Shown here piece after piece: positions 1 to 9,747 of a stretch of DNA of 64,000 nucleotides (its first letter is position 1; the number at the start of each line of letters is the position of its first letter). The position numbers and the translations under genes were made by a program. The notes beneath the pieces were generated by a model that was not told the DNA's origin, ran no database searches, and was given only the letters and a program-made list of their open reading frames with translations. The stretch covers positions 36,480,328-36,544,327 of the forward strand of contig NC_068340.1 in assembly GCF_014633365.1 (NCBI RefSeq). Direction: 5' to 3'. The stretch comes from Diospyros lotus. Taxonomy: Eukaryota; Streptophyta; Magnoliopsida; Ericales; Ebenaceae.

Positions 1-769
1 TCATATTCTATCTGATGTCTAATAGATTTTTTATCAAGTTTTCTTTTGTTTTTCTCGGCCTATTTTGTTATAAACATTTTCTATTGCATCAATTCTCTCA
101 CTTCTCACATGTCTAAATCATCTTAACCGCGTATCCCACATTGTATATTCAATAGGCACCGTTTCAATCTTGTTACAAATGACATCATTCATTCTTGATT
201 CTGTCTTTTTTTCTTTTCTATGCTCACATATACTGTAACAACAATAATATAAATTTGCATGCCATTTAATTGCCCAGTATTCATGCTATACAACAACATT
301 GGTCTTATGGCTGTTCAATAAACTTTCTTTTAAACTTTATATGTAATAACAATAATATAAATTTGACATTTACATTTATCCTCATCTTAAATGCATTCAA
401 ACAAGCACGTCTTACATTTTTCCATTAAATTATTCCCCACATACCAAATATAAGACAAAAGGTCAACATAGTATACATTCTCTTGTTCTATCCTCTCACA
501 ATATATTACCTCACAAAAAAATGTATCCCATTTTATCCCCTCTTGTGAAACAAATGTGCACTTGTATAGAATGTGAACTCGGAAATATCCTAATGGCCGT
601 ATTATTTTGTTACATTCCTTTATCAAGAATGTCGCATCTGTTTGCAGCTTTTTCATTTTATGAATCTGTTTCTGGATGCAATTAAATTTTCTCCCCCCCC
701 CCCCCCCCCGGGGTCCTCTCTTTGGTTTGCTGTTGAGTTACGTAATTTATTCATTTTGATTTACTCCAG
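1..769. other. Intron / upstream sequence of TMEM135-like gene
   Basis: This stretch lies upstream of the first recognised exon (770) and is read as intron of the gene that enters from the left edge. It holds a decayed non-LTR retrotransposon fragment (about 50-350, minus strand) and a homopolymer of 17 C at 693-709 followed by GGGG. The polypyrimidine-to-AG boundary at 768-769 supplies the acceptor. No exon of the gene was recognised before 770, so earlier exons must lie outside the window. Confidence 0.6.
50..350 (-). mobile_element. Degraded RTE-type LINE reverse transcriptase 3' part
   Basis: The reverse complement, read across frameshifts and stops, gives the order of the C-terminal part of plant RTE-like reverse transcriptases: a KFYRTAIRP-like block (about 300-340), an LLYGxEYWAIK-like block, then an LRxFRHVR-SERIDAI-like block (about 85-125). 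There are many in-frame stops, so it is not functional. Assignment to the RTE clade rests on remembered family sequence; a related plant LINE clade is possible. Confidence 0.55.
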
Positions 770-2253
770 TTCATGGATGCTCCTATTCACACCTGTTGGC
801 ATGCTGTTAAAGGAGCTGTTCGATCAACAACTTTTTTGTCTGCTTTTGTAGGAATCTTCCAGGTAGCTATTTGCTCAAATGCCAATTTGATTTGCACTTC
901 TAGAACTTTCATGACTCTGTTTGTAAACTTCTCTTTTGGGTTGCAAGGCGGTTATATGTTTGCATAGAAAGGTTGCTTCAAAAGACCACAAGCTTGTGTA
1001 CTGGGTTGCTGGTGGGATTTCTGGTCTTTCTGTACTTTTGGAGAAGAAAAGTAGACGGGGGGAACTTGCCTTGTATGTTCTTCCACGGGCTGGTGATTCT
1101 TTGTGGTATATATTAGTGAATCGCCATCTACTTCCAGGAATCAAGAACGCTGAGGTATTACTTCCCCTTCAAATTTCTATGATTGACTGAAAAACATGAA
1201 TCAGTCATGTTCAGCTCCTTTGATGTTTGTATAAGTGATTCTGTCTCCATCATATGGTTTTGTTTTGGATCTGTACTTTGTAAATAGCATAATTACCGGG
1301 GACTGGACTACATGGCAGTTTCCCAGAGATGCTGTTTTTATTTGGACTAGGCTGGTGACGCACTTACACTACTTATCCCTGCTAATCCTTTTACTATTTA
1401 ACTCTCATCTAAATTCATAGGCTTGTGGAAAGAAGTTTGTTATTTCATAGAAGTTGTCTGAAATTGTTGTGAGTGTGCTACTTTTCATTTACTCTTTTAT
1501 CTCTCAATTCAGTTGATTAGCCTGTGAAATTTAGGCTTAAAAAGGGCATTCCCTGATGCACAATGCTCCTCACTTTATGAGGATTGGGAGAGAGTTGTCT
1601 TTATATGTAACCTTATCCTTGTTTTGTAAAGAGACCGTTAACTATTTCTATAACTTGAACCTATGACTTTTCTGTCACAAAAGAGCAGCCTTATCGATGT
1701 GAACTATAGGCTTAAAGAAACAAATTTGTTATCTCATGTAAATTGTCTAAATTGTTATGAGGGCACTACTTTTCATTTTTTTATGTTTAGCTCACGTAGT
1801 AGGTATAGTCCAGGGATGTTGACTTCTGGGGTATACATAAGACTTATATTTGAAGTTCTATTTTATGATTTTACTGTGTGTATCATTTAGAACCCAAATT
1901 AGCCTACCAACAAAAATGAAAATATAAAGAGGCAAGGAGAGTAAGAGCTGTAGGGACTTCCTAACTGGTTTTTTCTTCCCGTTACACAGGTGGCCCTATT
2001 CTGTGCATGTATGGGGGGGACAATGTACTACTTGGAACACGAACCAGATACCATGGCTCCGTTTCTCAGAGGCTTGATTCGTCGCTTCCTTGCTAGTAGA
2101 ATCAGCAATCCGGGCCCCTCGACAAGTCGGGGTGCGTCTTACACATATCTACAAACCCTTGACGCCATGAAAAAGCCAAAATTGCAAGAGAGCCGCCAAC
2201 CAGAAACTGGAACTTCTGAAAAATACAATCTTGAGTCCATACCTGGTCTCTAA
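770..2253 (+). CDS. TMEM135-like / Tim17-Tim22-Tim23 family protein, C-terminal exons (5' partial)
   Basis: Three exons join in phase 0: 770-862, 948-1154 and 1990-2253 (stop TAA 2251-2253), with introns 863-947 and 1155-1989, all GT-AG. The 186 residues encoded start FMDAPIHTCWHAVKGAVRST, continue through an AVICLHRK and an LEKKSRRGELALYVLPRA segment, and end with a YYLEHEPDTMAPFLRGLIRRF block and a polar tail. The SRRxELALYxLPRA core and the HEPDTM motif match the plant homologue of animal TMEM135, a multi-pass protein of the Tim17/22/23 fold linked in animals to mitochondrial dynamics and peroxisomes (Arabidopsis AT5G51150-like, from memory). The N-terminal exons are off the window. The in-frame extension after 862 and the stop-containing intron sequence support the chosen splice sites. 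Function in plants is inferred. Confidence 0.85.
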
Positions 2254-2515
2254 ACCCAGGCTTGTTGGCCCTTTTTTTACTGTTCTCATTTCCAATTAGC
2301 TTGCAGAGCAGCAGAATTTGGGCATAATTCATTGAAACCTTCTCGGGGAAATGGCTGATGTTTAGATGCTTCATTTGTATTTATCATGATTGGGCCCTTT
2401 TGAGACTTTATTCTCATTCAATTTTGGGGTCCTCTATTTTCTAAAGCTTTGTGTATGCTTTGAACTAAATTGATAATTTGGCTTGAATAAATTGAAAGAA
2501 CAAAACAATACATTG
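2254..2515 (+). terminator. 3' UTR and poly(A) signal of TMEM135-like gene
   Basis: The T-rich sequence after the stop ends with a canonical AATAAA at 2486-2491, preceded by TTTGT- and TGTAT-rich stretches of the kind that act as plant far-upstream elements. The cleavage site probably lies within 10-30 bases downstream. Confidence 0.5.
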
Positions 2516-2761
2516 CAAACCAAGAGTGTTTGAGTCAATTGTGTTTAAAACTTAAGTTTGGTTACCCTTTAAGGTGTTAATTTTGTTAGTGATTGCCGAT
2601 ACTAGAGGTTTGAGGCCGTTTAAGGTGATTGGCGACGCTTGAGGGTTGAGGTTGGAATTTTATGAGAAACAGTTAAATGGTTGGTTGTCTGTCATATAAT
2701 ATAAGGTTGATGGCGCTGTATTAGTAGTTTCATGGAAGAGTTTTTAATTGGTTAGTGTGTT

Positions 2762-3443
2762 CAGGGGCGGAGCCAACAATATTTTTTTAGTGAGGGCAAA
2801 ATTTATTAAGGAAAAATTCAAAAAATAATAATATAATAATATAAATATATAAAAAATTAACATAATTTAATCAACACCTTAATTTTTAAAAAAAAATACC
2901 TTTTTGAAACAAAAATTGGTGAGGCCTTATTGCTCACTGATTAAGCAAGAGGGAGAAAGAGCTGGAGTCGGAGAGGCAGGCACCGTCCAGCTCCAGCGAG
3001 CAATTAGCGATAGGGGGCCAGAGCCCTAAGGGGCGAGCGGCAAGGCCGAGATGGCGATGCCGGCGAGCGATGGAGCCAGAGGCCCGAAGAGAGGCAGCAA
3101 CTAGCAAGCAAAAGCGATTGACGGTGACGAACTGAGCGAGGCGAGCGAGAGTGATCGTAGACCGAGGAGACGAGGGGAGGGCGAGCGGAGCGAGTCAGCA
3201 ATGGTCGGATGGTTTGAGTCGCCGGACAAAGGCCAGAGTGAGTGAGAGCGACAGAGAGGAAGCCCGCAGCCGGTAGCTAGCAAAAGCGAGAGAATGAGAA
3301 AGGCAGGGGCGGGGGGGGTAGGCGGCGAAAGCTTGAGCGAGGGAAGGAGAAGGGAGAGTTTTGATTTTATATCCGGGCCTTAGTGTAGGCCAAATTAATG
3401 GCGGGCCAAGGCCCTCATTGGGCCTACATTGGCTGCGCCCCTG
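2762..3443. mobile_element. Non-autonomous hAT element (682 bp), 8-bp TSD
   Basis: Terminal inverted repeats are CAGGGGCGGAGCCAA (2762-2776) and its complement with one mismatch (3429-3443). The element is flanked by a perfect 8-bp duplication AGTGTGTT at 2754-2761 and 3444-3451, which is diagnostic of hAT transposition. The left part is AT-rich; 2940-3350 is a GC-rich, purine-rich block of GAGCGAG-like low complexity with no convincing ORF. The short minus-strand reading frames there (3004-3283) are composition artefacts. Confidence 0.92.
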
Positions 3444-3451
3444 AGTGTGTT

Positions 3452-4020
3452 ATCTTAGCTGAATCAAAAGGCTGTCTGTTGTGTTTTTGGTCATTAGAAT
3501 TCTTTATTTTGCTTAAATAAAAAAAATCAGTTTGATGGGTGAATATGTTTTTAGGATTATAAAAGGTTTATCAAGTGATGGTATTCAACTGTACAATTTA
3601 ATAAGCTACGTCTTTTTTACTAAAAAAATTTAGCGACAAAAAGAGTTTAAACAGAAAGGCCACCTGACTAACTGACCTTTCATTAACTTATTTGATACGT
3701 ATGACTTAAGAGTTGTTATATATATTTTAAATTTTAAATTTACCTAATCACATTTGAAAAGTAGCCATTGTGGGTGTAGTCATAAAGAAAAACATTAATA
3801 ATGAGGAGATTATGATTTAGATAACTAATTTTTTTTAAAAGGTACTAAAATGAAAAAACTTAATTTAAAAAATATTATATGTTTAAAATTGTTTATAAAA
3901 ATGCTACACTTTTAACCACCTGGTAAAATGGATCCAATAAAATATTTTGATGATGTTGATTAAATTGCTTACTCAAATCAAACCCATTAATTTGGTTGGT
4001 TTGATTTCTTACACGTGCAG
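3452..4020. other. AT-rich intergenic sequence
   Basis: I see no ORF, RNA or clear transposon boundary here. It separates the hAT element from the decayed MULE transposase. Confidence 0.5.
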
Positions 4021-4023
4021 TTA

Positions 4024-4692
4024 TAAAGTTTTTACTTGAAATGTCTGGCCATTAAGTGAGGATGCATGTATCCATTGTAAGATCCATAACTTTGCCATCC
4101 TTGCCTTCTCATTCTTCACCCTTACCAACTTAAAGCCCTTTTGTATGGCATAATCTTTTAGAACTGTCCTAAAATGGTGCATAACATTAAACATCAAATG
4201 TAATTACCCCATTTTTTGATATTTGAAATTGCTTTTCTTTCATGGATATGTGAGCATTTTCACTCATAACGTCAAGTTTACCATCACACAGATAAGAAAC
4301 ACTTCGTCCCCTGACTTGTAGTCCGATAACTCAGTCTCACAAGCCATGTTTTTCTCTTGAATACTAGCAACTCTATCAACTAGTTTCTTCCCTAGTGTCT
4401 GCTCTAGTTGACCCTTGCAACTCCTCATCTATAGTACTACCACTCAATGGTAAAAAAATATAATCCCTTTCATAACTATCAACATCTATACTGTCAGATA
4501 TAGAGGTTGATTTGCAAGTACATCATTGTGAGAAATACTGTATACCTTGGGTTCTAAGTCAATCCTACTATTGCAACCAAGTTTAAAGGCATTGGATGAT
4601 AACACAACACTATTTAATGGGTGGATATCATCAGATTCTACATAAATATCTATGTTAGTGGCATTACTACACATTCCAAACATACAATACAC
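4024..4692 (-). pseudogene. Decayed MULE (MuDR-like) transposase, N-terminal region
   Basis: On the minus strand, 4179 down to 4024 reads as a conserved MuDR N-terminal DNA-binding domain: HHFRTVLKDYAIQKGFKL, then VKNEKARM, then a W(I)HASSLNGQTFQVKTL block ending in a stop. Upstream, an open frame at 4692-4486 (68 codons) contains acidic sequence such as IDIYVESDD, as is common at MULE transposase N-termini. The cysteines normally found before the W-IHAS block have been lost. The catalytic DDE domain, downstream on this strand, is absent, so this is a fragment. No MULE terminal repeats were found around it. Confidence 0.6.
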
Positions 4693-4699
4693 ATCATCA

Positions 4700-5560
4700 T
4701 CAGTGTGAAAGCTCTAGCCTACCATTTGAAGAGGGCAACCCATAGCACAACTTAAAAACCATTCCTAAACTCTAAGGCTACCTTTACATCATGTTGTAAC
4801 GCACTCACATATCATTATCAAATATGCATGAACGATTAGGATCAAAAGGTGATGTTGTTGGGGGTGGTCACCAGGCATACCCAATGATGCAAGAATTGGG
4901 CTTTTTTCCTTTAAAATAGCCTTTGACAATCAAGTTGTACTTATGAAATATCTAGTGCGAGCACCAAAATACTATGTAAGTTTAAAAGTATGTGTTCGTA
5001 TTTACTTATTGAAGAATATATTTTATATAAGCCAAACTTTTAATTGGTGAGTAAAATCCTCGACACAACCATCCCTCATGGTTGTCAAGTGAGATCTTTG
5101 ATGATACCCAACTTGAGATTCTCAAGTTGTGTACTGGAGTATTCAGGATATAAGTGAGATCTTTTATAGGTAGGACACATGTCACGCAATGATAAATTTA
5201 CCAAACAATAAGCTTATAAAGATATCTTTATAAATAAGAGAACCCCAGTTAAAATGTATAGTGCCTTTGAGGATTCAACCATAATGGACTCTAAAATAAT
5301 AAAATTTTCCAAATCTTAAGAGTCTAAAAGCATAATAAAATCGAAGTCTATTTGTTTTGTACAAACATCTAATACTCACGCATTATAACATATTTAAGCC
5401 TATTACATATAATACACACAATTGACTACAAGCTATTTCCCCCAAACACATAGTGAACATGCATTGCACACACACACAATGCACGCACATACATTACTTG
5501 CACACAAACAAAGATACTATTCATTCAAAACTATAATACAAAGTCGCTATGTTTCCCTAA
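4700..5560. other. Unassigned AT-rich sequence
   Basis: No gene or RNA could be recognised. It may contain more of the decayed MULE on its upstream side, but no coding match extends convincingly past about 4700. Confidence 0.4.
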
Positions 5561-5564
5561 TATC

Positions 5565-6230
5565 AAGCCAAGAGGGGTGGTGAAATGATCCTTTTTCATT
5601 TTTCAAAAATTGGACTTAGTTTGAAATAATTTTGTGTTGATATAAGATGTTTGCAAGATACATAAATAAGAAAAATAAAACCAAGAACTAGAAATTTATA
5701 AAGATTCGATTTTTTCAAGCTCATGTCATGTTTTTTCAAGATAAATTTTGAAAATTCTATAAAGTAAAATCCCCAACTTTTAAAGGAACTAGAAACTTAT
5801 ATACAAATATTTGACAAGCAATAATACTTCTTATTGGTAAAGACAAATTCTTAACGAGAATCTCCTCCCTTACAAGTATTCACACTTTCTTGGTAATACA
5901 TCACACTTTCTTGGCCTTGAAAGTATTCAACGCTCTAGCATTTTTTCTAGATTTCTTGTTAACTTCTCTGACTCTGCAAATCACTTCTTTTATAGACTTC
6001 AATTCAAAACTAGCTATTAGAAAGAATGGAAAGGGAGATAACATCTATGAACTTCTTCAACTAGGACCACATACTATAATTATGAGATACCAAAAGCCTG
6101 CGATCATAGAGCTAAAGAGAAGACAACAATTGGAGAATTTGATTTCAAGTTTGGTAATTGAAACACCTCAAAATATTTTTAGAATACTTGAAGGTTTAAG
6201 GAAATAAATTCAAATTCAATTTGGATAATA
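5565..6230 (-). mobile_element. Possible Copia LTR fragment (degenerate)
   Basis: The motif CAAGAGGGGTGGTGAAATGA (5570-5589) resembles the minus-strand reading of the TTCACCCCTCTT-type 3' end of Copia LTRs, also seen at 35.1 kb and 39.75 kb in this window. The following AAAAATTGGACTTAG and the 'actagctattag' stretch near 6010 have counterparts at 35120-35620. The plus-strand open frame 5890-6207 (105 codons) lies inside this repeat-like block and shows no recognised motif, so it is not called as a gene. Confidence 0.3.
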
Positions 6231-7255
6231 ATTTACTTAGTCATGTAAATGGGTCGAAAATGGATTTTATATATATATATATATATCATATATAGAGAAT
6301 GAATGAATGAAGAGTAAGTAAGATGACAAACTCTAAAAGACCCTAAACTGAGTTCTCTTACTCACAAACTCTTATTTCATGATATTTTTCATATTACATA
6401 AAAAATTAAACTTTAAAATGTATTTTGTTTGACTTTTCATTTGCATTCATCATCATATATGGTCATAATATTTTGTTTTGTGTGACTTAGTCTAGAGGTG
6501 AAATGGTCACAGACCTTCAAAGAAGCGCTTAGGACGTTAGTTGAGAAAGCTCTTAAAAGTAAGCTGATATTGTCACAAATAACATTGTAGAGTAGAAATT
6601 TACATTTTCCTTCATGTATACATTTTTTTATAAATGTTTTATTTTTTAGGGTCTTTCACTTAAAATATTCATCTTTTAACTTGGGTTCATCTCCTAAAAT
6701 ATTCAAATGTTCCAAATAAGGCAAATGGCTCAAAAGAAAAAAAGGTCCTTGAAGTGTAAGTTTTGAAAATTTTGTTATTTTTTAGATATATCATGTTTTG
6801 TAGATATTATATGTATTCATGACACACTAGAAACATATATAAAGTTTATTTTAATATTTAAGACACGTTATTTTATTTTGAAGATATAGATGAGTTTTAT
6901 ATTCATATATTGATTTATAGTGGCTTAGAATTTAATCTAATATTTTTTTAAAAAAATTGATTGGAACATCCCAAAAGTTTCTTCTTTTCTTTTAAACTTA
7001 ATATTTCGGAATGAATTAAAGATTTAAACTCTTTAATACAAATTATAAATTAAATTAGGTTCAATTTATAAGATATATCAAGATCTTTTCTTGATAAATT
7101 AAATTAAATACAAGAGTTTAGATGAAAGTGTTATGTAACTAAAAATAAACACTTAAAAAATAATCTCTAGTAAATCTGATGAAAATAAAAAAAATAATAA
7201 TGAAAGGCGAAGCCAATGAAGATTTTAAGAGTAAGATGTAAATGTAATGGTTGTG
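6231..7255. other. AT-rich intergenic sequence with (TA)n tract
   Basis: A short (AT)n microsatellite occurs near 6269-6286. The rest is AT-rich DNA without recognisable features. Confidence 0.45.
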
Positions 7256-7263
7256 AGATATTC

Positions 7264-7436
7264 AGGGACGGATACAAATGTGAGCTGCCTTAGGCTGAAA
7301 TCAAGACAGCCCACAAAAAAATTAAAATTCTAATTTTAAAATCTAACTTTAATTCATTTCAGCCTAGTCCAGCCCACCCCTGACCCAACCCAGCCCACCC
7401 TAGCCCACCCCTCCCCAAATTGCTGGATCCGCCCCG
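7264..7436. mobile_element. Short hAT-like MITE carrying AGCCCA repeats
   Basis: The left end CAGGGACGGATACA and right end TGGATCCGCCCCGG are imperfect inverted repeats of the CAGGGGCGGATCCA type seen at plant hAT termini. The TSD cannot be read cleanly (GAGATATT versus GGATATCT). The interior right half (7368-7410) contains AGCCCA three to four times; the complement, TGGGCT, is the plant 'site II' promoter motif. The element ends about 150 bp upstream of the snoRNA gene's telo-box. Confidence 0.5.
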
Positions 7437-7590
7437 GATATCTATATAATAAGGGAACCCACCCTAGTTTTATAATTCGGGTACGGTAAATCATCCGAAC
7501 CCAATCCCAAGCGCTATCCCAATCCCAATCGCGGATCCAGCTATTCTTATGCCCAAACAAACAAGCCCCGACGACGCAGTTCAAGGCGGA

Positions 7591-7617
7591 AAACCCTAGC
7601 CAAACCCCTTTATAAAT
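7591..7617 (+). promoter_or_regulatory. Telo-box plus TATA box of snoRNA cluster
   Basis: AAACCCTAG (7591-7599) is a telo-box, and TATAAAT (7611-7617) follows at a spacing typical of plant promoters. Telo-boxes combined with site II (TGGGCY) elements are the established promoter signature of plant snoRNA and ribosomal protein genes. The implied start of transcription is near 7645, about 170 bases before the first snoRNA. Confidence 0.65.
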
Positions 7618-7816
7618 CCATAGCAGCCCTCACCCCTTCCACAGCATCCTCCAAGCAGAGCTATGTAACGATGCCACACTGCGGGCTTCTCCGCTAGCCT
7701 TTTCAATTTCTAGGGCTTTTTTTGATAGCTTTTTTTATTTTTGTTCTGGTTCATTTCATCCTAGGGTTCTTCGATTATCATTTATTATACTATCTGTGAT
7801 GAAACGTAGAAAGAGA

Positions 7817-7916
7817 TCGCAGTGATGACTCCATGAAATTCAAGCTCAACAGACCGGAATGCAGGTTTCTCTCTCTAGAGAAGTTTGCGTGTCGACTACC
7901 CCGCTGAACTGAGCGA
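7817..7916 (+). ncRNA. Box C/D snoRNA 1 (predicted 25S rRNA guide)
   Basis: The terminal stem TCGC (7817-7820) pairs with GCGA (7913-7916), directly bracketing box C GTGATGA (7822-7828) and box D CTGA (7909-7912). A 13-nt stretch TCAAGCTCAACAG (7840-7852) is complementary to the conserved 25S/28S rRNA segment containing TGTTGAGCTTGA (recalled, not searched). If CAGA (7850-7853) serves as box D', the N+5 rule places 2'-O-methylation on the G of TTGAGC, the kind of site guided by R38/snR38-type snoRNAs; that family name is tentative. There is no ORF. The RNA is likely processed from a polycistronic transcript with the two snoRNAs downstream. Confidence 0.68.
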
Positions 7917-8045
7917 CTCTCTCTCTCTCTATTTATATGTATGCATGCATGTGCATATCTATAGATTTGTGTAGATCTATCGTTGTTTTGACTATAATTG
8001 TTTGATTTTGGCTTGAGTTTGTAAAGTGTCAATTGCGGAACGGAG

Positions 8046-8144
8046 ATTGCGATGAGGATAAAAAAGCTCCCTCTTCTGATTGAAAGTTGAGGAAAATGCT
8101 GGCAGAATCGAACCTATGTCTTACTTATGCCGCCGCTGAGCAGT
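8046..8144 (+). ncRNA. Box C/D snoRNA 2 (predicted 18S rRNA guide)
   Basis: The terminal stem ATTGC (8046-8050) pairs with GCAGT (8140-8144, one G-U). Box C-like GCGATGA is at 8049-8055 (one deviation from RTGATGA) and box D CTGA at 8136-8139. An internal box D' CTGA (8076-8079) is preceded immediately by GCTCCCTCTT (8066-8075), complementary to the 18S segment GAGAGGGAGC (last pair G-U). The N+5 rule points to the first G of GGG, which corresponds, from memory, to human 18S Gm436. A C'-like TTGAGGA follows near 8088. T-rich sequence follows the gene. Confidence 0.7.
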
Positions 8145-8281
8145 CTCTTTTTCTCAAGATTTTAATATGTTTTGTTATTAAGATTTTCCTTAGTTTGAAC
8201 TAGCTTCTCCCTATCCCCCCCACCCCCCTCCCCGGCCCGGAAAAAAAAAACTATTTTATTGTTTTCAACTTGATTGATTTT

Positions 8282-8380
8282 AGTCTAGATGAGGATGAGG
8301 CAATTTTAAAATAATCCAACACTTGATCAGAGGCATTTTCTGCCAAGTGATGCTATAGCTAAATGCTTCTGAATCTAACT
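8282..8380 (+). ncRNA. Box C/D snoRNA 3 (predicted 18S rRNA guide)
   Basis: A strong terminal stem forms between AGTCTAGAT (8282-8290) and ATCTAACT (8373-8380): TAGAT/ATCTA plus AGT/ACT with one bulged C. It flanks box C AGGATGA (8292-8298) and box D CTGA (8369-8372). A C'-like GTGATGC is at 8347-8353. The eight bases before box D, AAATGCTT (8361-8368), are complementary to 18S AAGCATTT, extended by a G-U pair. N+5 targets the A of GCATTTG, the conserved site methylated under U59/snR54 guidance in animals and yeast (recalled). Spacing to snoRNA 2 (about 137 bp) matches that between 1 and 2, as expected of a polycistronic cluster. Confidence 0.66.
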
Positions 8381-9660
8381 GTTATAGCACCAATGCTTGT
8401 TTTATCAAATTTATGGGTATTATGTTTCTTTTTATGGAGTTTCGTATGTGTATTTTTTTTTTGCATAGTCCTCTTTTTAGTAGGACAGTTGGTTTGTAAG
8501 AAAATCGTTAGAAGCACCTTTATATATTTTTTATTTTCAGAAAGGGTGTTGAAATTTGGTTGTCCAATATTAGATGCTTTGGCAATCTATTTGATATTAT
8601 TTGGTTTTAGGCTCAGAAAACACTTACATTCAAGGGAAAGCATTTTTCAACTTTCTGCGAATCTACGAACCCTATTTGGGGCAACCAACTTTGGGTTCTG
8701 TTTTTAATATTTTCATGATGAACGGAAATGCATGAGGAGACTTCAGCTTTTCTGAAATTATTTCACTGGTCTACACTAAACTGTTGGAAATGTAATATAT
8801 TTCAGGATAAGGATGAATGATAAAACTAGCTTATATTAAATATAAATCATTAAAACTTAGCTCTTCAGGTTGTTCAATGTCTTCTTAGTTTTCATTGTTT
8901 TGAGTTTCATTTTTCCAGGTTTTTTTTATATCATTGGCGAACATTATCAAGTGATGAAATATGGAAATATCTTAGGACACCATTGGACGCAACTCTTTGA
9001 AGTTGTGGATGAGAAGACCATTTTTCTGATGATTGGTATTGTTAACATTATGGATTTTCTTGGTATTATTTTAAGAATTGAAGTTCCCTCTTTAGATGAT
9101 CTTGAAATGTAATTAAGATATTCGGGGTAGCTACTTTCCAATTTTTATAGTATTCTGTTTATGACTACTGAGATTTGTTTCCTTGCCTTGTGTTTTATGT
9201 TTTTGAAACTGGAGTTGGCACTTGATTTTTTTGTTTTTTGGCTAAAAATGATAAGTTTAGATTTCAAGGGCTACGTAGATATAGAAGGATCAGATCTAGC
9301 CCCTTGCCGGAAACCATTAAACTTTGCTAGGACTCTGACAATATTATTAGTACTTTTTTTATAAGACAAAAACCCACATAAAGTCGAGATGTTCTACCAA
9401 CCAAATCCCCAAGGTTAGAGAGACTACTCCTAGATAATTTGAACCTAAGGTAGCTTCTAATGCGAATTAGGCTACCTTAGACTACCACCCTAGGTGCAAT
9501 TAGCGTTTGATTTGCCTATCCTATGAGATAATCATAAGCTCATATGAAAGCGTTAATCTAGTCTTTAGAATAAAATGGTATCGTTTAGTAGCAGAGTAAA
9601 TTTTCAACTTTTGGCATTTTGCACATGTTTTGATCTCTTTGGTGGATGCGTTACTAGTTG
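8381..9660. other. Non-coding sequence downstream of snoRNA cluster
   Basis: The sequence is T-rich on the plus strand. A box C-like ATGATGA (8715-8721) is followed only 30 nt later by CTGA (8752-8755), too close for a normal C/D snoRNA. Plus-strand open frames at 8363-8707 and 8870-9112 are hydrophobic, T-driven and match nothing I know. Confidence 0.4.
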
Positions 9661-9664
9661 GTTA

Positions 9665-9747
9665 GGCATTTGGTCATGGGAATGGAGAAATTGTGTGGTG
9701 AATTTATCTAATGGCGGACCATTTTCTCCATTCCCATGACTAATGTC
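9665..9747 (+). ncRNA. Candidate miRNA-like hairpin
   Basis: The 5' arm (9665-9691) contains GGTCATGGGAATGGAGAAAT and the 3' arm (9721-9747) contains ATTTTCTCCATTCCCATGAC. They pair over about 20 contiguous positions with at most one wobble, and then GGCATT pairs with AATGTCC across one bulged T. The loop is about 29 nt. Size and pairing fit a plant MIRNA foldback. The arms do not match a conserved family I recall, and could alternatively be a small inverted-repeat TE. The strand is arbitrary, because the foldback forms on either. Confidence 0.35.

Noticed and set aside
3004..3283. Minus-strand Ser/Arg-rich frames in the first hAT element
   Set aside because: They come from a GAGCGAG-type low-complexity block inside a non-autonomous transposon, with no homology or start context.
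5890..6207. 105-codon plus-strand frame
   Set aside because: It lies in sequence resembling the Copia LTR remnant at 35.1-36.3 kb and shows no domain.
8715..8755. Possible fourth box C/D snoRNA (ATGATGA ... CTGA)
   Set aside because: Only 30 nt separate the boxes, the terminal stem is poor and I could not match the sequence before CTGA to rRNA.
8870..9112. Hydrophobic plus-strand frame downstream of the snoRNA cluster
   Set aside because: T-rich codons give a membrane-like peptide. There is no family match, and the same stretch is open on the opposite strand.
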